Assembly (NCBI GenBank): GCA_026413225.1
Contig: CM048576.1
Location: 1,620,501 to 1,684,500, forward strand
Origin: Otis tarda
Lineage: Eukaryota > Chordata > Aves > Otidiformes > Otididae
DNA length: 64,000 nucleotides
Direction of reading: 5' to 3'
The position numbers were made by a program, and so were the translations under genes. Shown one piece after another: positions 47,701-56,700 of this stretch. Below the pieces are notes generated by a model. The model did no database searches. It was not told the origin of the DNA and was given only the letters and a program-made list of their open reading frames with translations. Position 1 is the stretch's first letter; every line of letters begins with the position of its first letter.

Positions 47701-50700
47701 CTCTTGATTTGTCTTTCATCTTCTTTTTCAGTCTCTCACATGTGATAGATGCTAAATGGCAAATTGCTCACAAGTTCTCACTTCTTGCTTGTAAACCTGC
47801 CATTCTGCCCCTGCTGTAATGTTTTGAAACTCTGTTCTTTTTGGTAATAACAAAAAGGTTGAATGTGTGTTCCACCAGAAGTTTTCCAGGCGATGCTAAA
47901 CCACTGCTGCACATCTCTGTAGTGATCTTTGGTGCAGAAGCTGATTTTGTAAAGGGCTGTGGAATTTCGTAAGCCCTGCTCCTGTGTGAAAGGCAGGGCA
48001 CGAGCTTGCCCTTTCTTTGTATGGCGGCTGAACTTTTCACCCGGTCCTCCCAAATCAGTTAGAATTGCAGCTTTTTGAAGGCCCAGGTCTGTACTTCAGA
48101 GAGGACTCAGTTTTATTTTACAGAAAAATGCCACGCTAAAGACAAAAGTTAGCTCAATCAGCAGAAAACAGGGACTGGAGAGGAAAGGTCTGTGTTGTGT
48201 TGTAACCGCAGGTATATCCCTTAAGTTCTGCCTGTCCCAGCCTCCTCTTCTGTAAAATGGAGACGGTATCTATGACACAAAAGCATTTTTTTGAAGTTCA
48301 GGTTCACTGATCATCTGGTATATTTAATCTTGGACAATATTTGGATGTGGAGTCTATGTAATAATGAAAGCTAATGGCTTCTTCAATCTTTCTTTCAGAA
48401 CGCAGCTCTTCAGCACCTCTTCATACGGAAATCCTTTCGCCCCTTCAAATGCCTCCAGTGTGGGAAGGCCTTCCGGGAAAAGGACAAACTGGATCAGCAC
48501 TTGCGGTTTCATGGACGGGAAGGGAACTGCCCTTTGACTTGTGACATCTGCAACAAGGGCTTCATCAACAGCGGTGCTCTGGAGAGCCACATGAAGTTCC
48601 ACATGGACCAGAAAACATATTCCTGCATTTTCTGTCCCGAGTCCTTTGACCGGTTGGATCTGCTTAAGGATCATGTGGTCATCCATATCCACGATGGCTA
48701 TTTCAGCTGCCCTAACTGCAAAAAACGCTTTCCAGATTTTATCCAGGTGAGACGCCGTCCTGATTTGAAGCACTACCTTCCGGGTCTCTCGCAAGCAATC
48801 TGTTTATGAATTTTTCAGTACTGTTCTTGTGTAATGCTGCATGTCAGTTAATTCTTGTAAAATAAAGGGGTCCACATCAGTCAGAAATTAAAAAGGAAGA
48901 GTGACCAAGCACTGCTAGATGTTGTCTTCTGCAACCAAAGTGCTCTTTCCACTCAATTGTCAGATGATTTCCCCCCTGGGCTTCAGCTGGGTACTTTATT
49001 CCTCCTCTTCTCTGCACATGGTTGAGGAGAGGTTGCACCGGAGTCTGGAGTAATGTGGCCGCTTTGTGCAGCGTGCAGAGCCGTTGGAGAAGATCGTTAA
49101 TAAAATTTAAGGATGCTATTTCAATCTGCAGTAAGGAGAAGCTGAGATGTACCGTGCACATACTCATTATCCTTCATAGGGACAAAGAGGTTGATATGTC
49201 TTGCTGAGCTGCCTGACTGAAATTGAAATGTAGAAATCCCGTTTAAGTCGAGTAATGGGAACTGATAGACTATCCAGTAGGCTAAAGGGGAAAGGATGGG
49301 GAAAAGTGATTTACTAATACAATTCCATCCTGGCAAAAAAAAAACCCTGTATCTTCTGTAAATGTTGAACGAGGAAAAATGTTGATCGTTTAGAAGTGCT
49401 GTACTGCAGCCTAATTCCTCGTGAACTTTCCTGAGAAACTCAGCCAGTCAGAAGAAGATTTCACGGCTTTTTTTTTTTTCCAGCTATTCAGCTCTATTTT
49501 GGAATTTAAAGAGGATTTCTTATCATTTGGTGCTATTTGAATAATTAAGCCTAGTCACCATAGATGGCTGCCTACTTAAATACTTTTATGTGGAACCAAG
49601 TTGTTCCATGTATGATCAGTATTAGAAGATGGTAAAGATTTAATTAGAGATCCATTTCTTGAGAAGTGCTTGGATTTCAAATGTCAAACCTCATTAGTTA
49701 CTTTACTGGGGAAAAAACCCAACCCACTAGATGCTTGAAGAGGTCAAGGATAGTCCCAAATACTTTCTAAGCCAGAGCAGATTAGAAAGCTCTTACAACT
49801 TTTTTCCCCTCTCTCTCTTTTTTTATTTTTCCTCTTTTGCTGAGAGTTTCCTAGACTCTTTCACCACGCACTCTTCTCTTTTGAATAAATTCCTTTTTTC
49901 TACGATCTACAATTCTAGGTCAAGAAACACGTGCGCAGTTTCCATTCAGAAAAGATTTACCAGTGTACAGAATGTGACAAAGCTTTCTGCCGTCCCGACA
50001 AGCTGCGACTCCACATGTTGCGACACTCGGACCGCAAAGACTTCCTGTGCTCCACGTGTGGCAAGCAGTTCAAGGTAAGATGACTCTCGACTGGATCACT
50101 CCTGATACAGGTGGAGAACACCTTTCTTTACCCTCCTTCAAGTAGATAAGCTCATGCTCTCCAAGGTGAAGGAAGCTAACGTGTCTAAACACGCTGGACT
50201 TGCCCGCGAGTTGCATGCGGTGCTTGGTGTCGTGTGTGAGCTACGACGTTCATTTCTGATGCACAAGGGGCAAGATCCACTTTAGCGTGCTCTGTTATAA
50301 CAGCGTGTCTCGTGGATAAGATCTTATTTCTAATAATTTTAACAGCAAAAGAAGCTTCATCTGCTCCTTAAGATCTGGGTCATTACACAGCTCAATTGCC
50401 AGCCGCTTGGCTTGTGTCACTTTTATCAGTTCAGTTAAGAAAACTTCTTGCTGATATCAGTGGGTTAATAGTATTTCTGGCTGAGGCGCCTGTGTCCTTG
50501 AGGTGCATGTTGTCAGCACCTGACATCCAGATGCCTTAGTTAAATTCCAAGAAAAACCAGAGTGAAAGGGTTCATTCTCACTGAAACTACTAAACTAGCA
50601 TTCATTTGGCTCCTGCTTTTGTGGCTGAGCAACCTCAGCTTGGTTTGAAGAATAAACTGAAGCCCAAAGGCTTCCTACTGAGCTGTTGAGCACTGAGCAC

Positions 50701-53700
50701 GCAACTCTAGCTCGTGGCAGCACCGGAGAGCAAAAGCCGAAGAGATCTCTGAACAACTTGCGTTGTGGCTCTTTCTTATAGCAGGCAGTAAGTGGTGGCG
50801 GTATCTTTCTCCCCCATTGCTCTCTCCCTAGAGGAAAGACAAGCTGCGAGAGCACATGCAGAGGATGCACAACCCAGAGCGAGAGGCCAAGAAAGCTGAT
50901 CGACTCAGCCGCTCAAAAGCGCTCAAGCCTCGGATAGCTTCCTCCGATTACGAAAGCTTCATGTTCAAGTGCCGACTCTGTATGATGGGTTTCCGCCGGA
51001 GGGGGATGTTGGTGAGTGTCTGTGTGCTCTGCCTTCTCTTACACCTTCTATACTCGCTTTTGATGAGTAGTTAAGGAACAAAGGTGGAATTGCAGTGGTT
51101 GGAACATAAGGATGCTGTGAAACTGGGAGGATTTTGTAGCTGTGTTGAGATTATGTGTCTTTTTTCAAAACTGTCTTGTCTCTTCAGCAAATCTGTGCCT
51201 TTGCATATTTCATTGCCCATGTTGCATGTCTGGTTGTCACTGCCACATCTCTGCACCAAGTAATCCTGATGGATGTGGAACGTCTTTAGCAGAACATGAG
51301 ATTAATATCTTGCCTAGTTCAGCTTTACTGCCTCAGTTTTTCTTGCTGTCTCTTCTGTTTTTTGCTTCTCTCCCTTCTTGAGGGGCCTCTCCTGGCCATG
51401 TCATGTAACTGCCGCTGTGTAAAGGGTGTTATGCAGCAAGAGATCATCTTTGCAGATATTTCATAAGGGTTGTGATCTCTGCTAGCAAAGGCCTCCCTGG
51501 GCAGCGGTCCTTTACATTACCTCACTCGCAGCTGCAAGACAGTTCTGGCAAACTATTTTACCCCTTCCCATCTTATTGTGATGAGAGAAACTGTAAATGG
51601 GATCTAGCAAGACCATGCTTACCTTCAGCAGCTGACTGTGAATGCACAAAAACCCTCGCAGCAGCAAACGCTTCCGGTGCTGCTGGCTAAAATTTGTTAC
51701 AGTTTGGGTTTGGCTGTTATCCATGTCCAGGAGAAGAAGAGAAGCAGCAATTGCTTGGCTTCCATCTCTCTTGTTCTCTTTTTTTCTTTCTCCTAAGGTG
51801 AATCATTTATCAAAGAGACATCCAGACATGAAAATAGAAGAGGTGCCAGAGCTCACGTTGCCCATCATCAAACCCAACAGAGATTACTTCTGTCAGTACT
51901 GTGATAAGGTACGTAAGGAGGTCACCTCTCAGAGGGTAGCTCAGGCCTAGACCTGTATGCAGTTGATTTGTCTCTGCATAGAAACATCTGGCAGAGTTTG
52001 TAGCTTTTTTTTTTGAGGTGCTTGCCAGCAACATTTCTGTATCACTGTCCAAAAGAAATTAAGGTGCAATGCACTTAAGCCAAGGCAGCTGGATACTAAT
52101 GGAAAACTGCAGTTTTCCTTTTCTGCTGTCTTTGAAGCTGGGAAAACTTAAATACTGCGATCCAGCAAGCAGCCACCCACCCTTAGTCCTGTATCACTTT
52201 TTGCAACCCAGGACTAAGTATCCTGTCTGTCTGTACTTCCTGAACACTAATTTATTTTGGTTTCTGTGTCAGTTCTAAAAGTTAGTCTTTAACTCCTCTT
52301 ATTTCAAGCTGCTTACTTAGTCACCTGCCAGTAATTTCTGGTGTTCAGTGGAGCCTGGCGCTTTTTTTGCACTGCCTTTGGGTTCTTGTTCGAACTCCCT
52401 GGCTCTTGCTTTTTCTGTGTGTGCGCCTTTATTTACCAGGGAGTGTATTTTGACTAACTGTTCTTACCCTCAGTACGTTCTTCCTTCTGTTTAAGGGGAA
52501 AAACATGGATAGTTTTAAATAATATTGCAGGATATTCATGTGTTGATGTACCTAGAAAGAATTTTAAGATGTGTTGATTGCTGAAGGCTATTAAAACCAT
52601 TTGATGCTTTGTGTGAGAGCGGAGGCATCAGCCCTTACGACAAATTAACACTGGACAAATTACAGCTTTGGTGATCAGTGGCTTCTCTGACATTTGAACT
52701 TCAAGTATCAGGCAAAAAAAAGTTTTCTTCTAACGTTCCTGTCCTGCTTTGCTTTGTTGTGGCACACATGTTCTCAAATGGCTTCTGAAAGCTACGCGAA
52801 AAGGAGTTGCTTTTACAGATGGATTAAATGCTAAGGTGTATGTGCATTCATCCGTTATGTCATAATTGTTTGGGGATTTAACTAAACATTGTTTAAAGCA
52901 ACATGCAGACTTTCTAGACAAAGACAACTGGTAGCGGTTTTCTGCGCAGGCATCAGGATGACACCATTTTCATTCCAAATCTTTACCCTCCAGGTGTACA
53001 AGAGTGCCAGCAAACGCAAAGCGCACATCCTAAAGAACCACCCTGGTGCTGAGCTACCTCCAAGCATCCGAAAACTGCGCCCTGCAGGCCCAGGAGAGCC
53101 AGATCCCATGCTGAGCACCCACACGCAGCTGACGGGCACCATAGCCACCCCTCCGGTCTGCTGCCCTCACTGTTCCAAACAGTACAGCAGTAAGGTGCGG
53201 GGGTTTTTTCAGACCGCCTGTCCCCGGTGATGCTCTTTCTCTGTCATCTGTCAGTCCGCAAGCAGAGCTCTTTGATTCTTAGTCAGAGTACTGGGTTCAT
53301 GCTGCGTGCTGACAACAGAGGCGCAGCCTGCTCATTTTATGGCAAAAGGGCTCTCTAAATAGATGGCATGGGTTTGAAAGAAGGAATGGAAATGTTATCA
53401 GAGTGTGGAAAAGCTTGGGAACTGCTCACTAACAGTTAAAAGGGAGAGGAGTAGGGAAACAAAGTGCAGAGAAGGTGACCTCTGGAAAAGGTCCTCAAAA
53501 TATTTGACTCTGAAGTAAAAATCTTATAGGCTGTGATGTTTGGGGCAATATTTCAGTTTTGGATAGCCCTAATTGTGGAAAATTGGTGATCTTTGCTGAT
53601 GAGAGCATCCCATAGTGTGAATCTTGATGCTGTCTTGCTGAGAGAAACCTAAAAGCTTTAATCTACAGGGCTGTTTGATTTCAGTCGACCTGAAGCAGAG

Positions 53701-56700
53701 CTGCTGACCGTTTTTTCTAATTCTTTTCCACCTCTCTGTAGACAAAGATGGTACAACACATTCGCAAGAAGCACGCGGAGTTTGCGCAGCTCCCTAACAC
53801 GATACACGCCCCGCTGGCGACAGCCGTCATCAGTTCCGCTCCTGCCGTTCTAACCACCGACAGCGCTACCGGAGAGACTGTTGTGGTAAGGATTCAAGGC
53901 GCGTTAGATCAGGTGCTAAATATCTTTCTACATTTTGGAAATACAGTTGTCAAGACAAGTGTAGGTGAGGAGGAAAGATGGAACATGCCTCAGAAGCACT
54001 TTTCAGCTTGGAGACGAAGTCAGCTCTTTACAAATGCAGGTTTTTTGTTGTCTAATAGAATATTGTTAAGTTTGAAGATTAAAATAACTTTATTATATGT
54101 TAAGTTAGCCCTTAGTGGTCCTGACTAGCATTTGGACAGAAGAGAGCAATTCCCGTGGATGATCCCTGGTGATTGCTTATGACCACATCCTCTGTACACA
54201 TTAAGCTCTTGCAAATAAATGACCAAGCCCAGTGATTTAAGTGTAGATTCAGAGTGATAAGAGAACTCCAGGCCTGCAAAAGTGTGAAACCCAGTAGGCA
54301 ATATGTAATGATGGTCTGTATCTCTCTCTTTACCTGCTCAGACAACAGATTTACTGACACAAGCCATGACAGAGATATCCCAGACCCTCACAACAGACTA
54401 TCGAACTCCCCAGGGAGATTACCAGCGAATCCAGTACATCCCCGTGTCCCAGTCCACAACTGGCTTGCAGCAGCCTCAGCACATACAGCTGCAGGTTGTT
54501 CAAGTGGCCCAGGTGAGTAACCTGTTGAGGGACTTGATGTGCTTTTGACCTCCCTCCGCGTCAAGCCTGGGCTTTCTTGGGGCTGTAGCACTGGGAAGTT
54601 TAAGGAGTAGTTACAAACATCGTGTCCTGGACATAAATAGTCCTGCCAGTCTTCATCAGCTTGTTGGAGACGTATCAACCCAGTCCTAATTTAGTTCTAC
54701 GCATCTGGGCACCTTTGCTGGAGTCCGCTCGCGGAAGGTTTTCCAGCAACTGGGAAAGCGGGTCAGCGGGTGACCCATTTCTGTAGTTGAGAAGAGTAAT
54801 TTGTACTTCCTTGATCTCAGTGAGCCACAGCCAAAATTTGAAAGCACTTGCTTTTTCCCTTCGTATCGTCGATGAGAATATTCATTCTCTATGATGCTCA
54901 ACAGCCTCCTAAAAATAAAATCAGAGTGTAACTAGAGCAACTGAGCTGAGGAAAATAACTCGGGCAGTTGTAAGAAATCACCGTAGCCTTCAAATCTACT
55001 CTCTGTTGGGTGAAGCTGAAACTACCGTGTGTGTTTGAGTCTGAAATTCTCTGTTCTCTCTGGATCTTCATCACAAATTAAGTTATGAATTTGGTTAATG
55101 AAGGCCTGAAGAAATGGCCCTGGTTAATATTGCCTGTGGCTGTTCTAACGATACAAGAGCATGAATACTGATTCCTGCGGCTAATACTAATTTCATCAAG
55201 GTCTGAGACTTGCAATTAAATTTCTGCAATTGGTATCATTAGCAAGTGTTGCTCAAAAAAAACCCTTTAATCAGTAAGACTCCGAGCTCTTGTCTTGATA
55301 CCAGCTATGTCAAACTGCAGTATTGGACATGCAGATCATGAGTATATTTATGTTTTATAGAAATATGCTTACGAAGAAGGATGGTCAAGTGGTTGACACT
55401 AACCCTGGTTTTCAGACCCTTTGGTTTGAGTCCAGCCTCTGCCACAGACAGCTTGTATGACCTTAGGCAAGTTCTCTCCGTCGAGATCACGGAGATGTGA
55501 CCATCTCGGTGCCACTACATCTGTTAGGTGTGCTTCTTTATCTCCCAGAAGTGCAAAGAGGGTAAACACAGGCTTGAACAGGAGTGCTCCATGGCCTCAC
55601 TAAGGCTCATACCTCTTTGTTCCAGGCCTTGTATCACGGAATAGGTTTACATGGCTGTTTCTGCAAAGAATCTGAAGTATATGCCTCTGCTTTAATTTTT
55701 ATTATTTCTGTTTTTTCCAGGCTACCTCACCTCACCAGTCCCAGCACTCCACAGTGGACGTCGGGCAGCTTCACGACCCCCAGACGTACACCCAGCATGC
55801 CATCCAGGTGCAGCACATCCAGGTCACAGAGCCGTCGCCAGCGACTCAGTCGTCATCGCAGGTATTTCACTCTTCTCTTGCAGGAGATGTTTTCTCTACC
55901 AGTCTGCTCAGCTGGCATATTTCATGCACTGAGGCAGGCGATGGTCTTTTCGTTGTCATTCAAAGGACCACACATGGAATAACTCTCACATGAATGCTTC
56001 TGAGATCATCAAGTAGTTCCCAGGTGTTCCTAAGGTGTATGGAGGTGTTGGTTTTTGGTTTGTGGTTTTTTGTTGTTTTTTTTTTTTCCTCTCCTAACAG
56101 TGCATACAAGGTAGAGATAAATGGCTGGGAACAGACAAATTCACAGCTTAGATCAAGTTAGCCGATTGAAAGATGTAAATGGAAACTGGCAGTCCTCAAA
56201 TACGTCAAGTTAGCTGTTCATGCTGTCGGGCAGTATTTAGCCTCTCATCTTGGTTCTCTGCCACAGACTCGCTATGTAACCTTTGGCAAGCGACGTCTCT
56301 ATTTCGGTTTCCCGATCTCTGCTTACGAACCACAGAGTGAACCAAGATGGAGGAGAAGGAGGAGTTGTGCTCGATATAGAACCGGCTGCCTGCCCCTGTG
56401 TTTTCCCATACAAAGGATATGTTTGTAACAGTATGGAGGTATGAAATCCTGAACGCACTGAGAACTCTTATACCTCTTCTTTATCTAGGTTGGTGGTCAG
56501 CCTTTGAGTCCCTCCTCACAACAATCTCAGCAGGAACTCAACTCCTCACAGATGCAGACGACTACATCGACACCAAACCAAGCCCTCCAGCAGCAGCAAG
56601 GGTCTTCAGTTCAGCACACCTATCTTCCCAGCACGTGGAACTCCTTTCGGAGCTATTGTAAGTGTCAGCAGTAGCTCTCACCAGTAGTCTGGCCAGTGTT

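Noticed and set aside
55378-55440. tRNA-like sequence with A and B boxes
   Set aside because: It cannot fold as an intact tRNA, and the following sequence matches MIR. It is a SINE head, not a tRNA gene.
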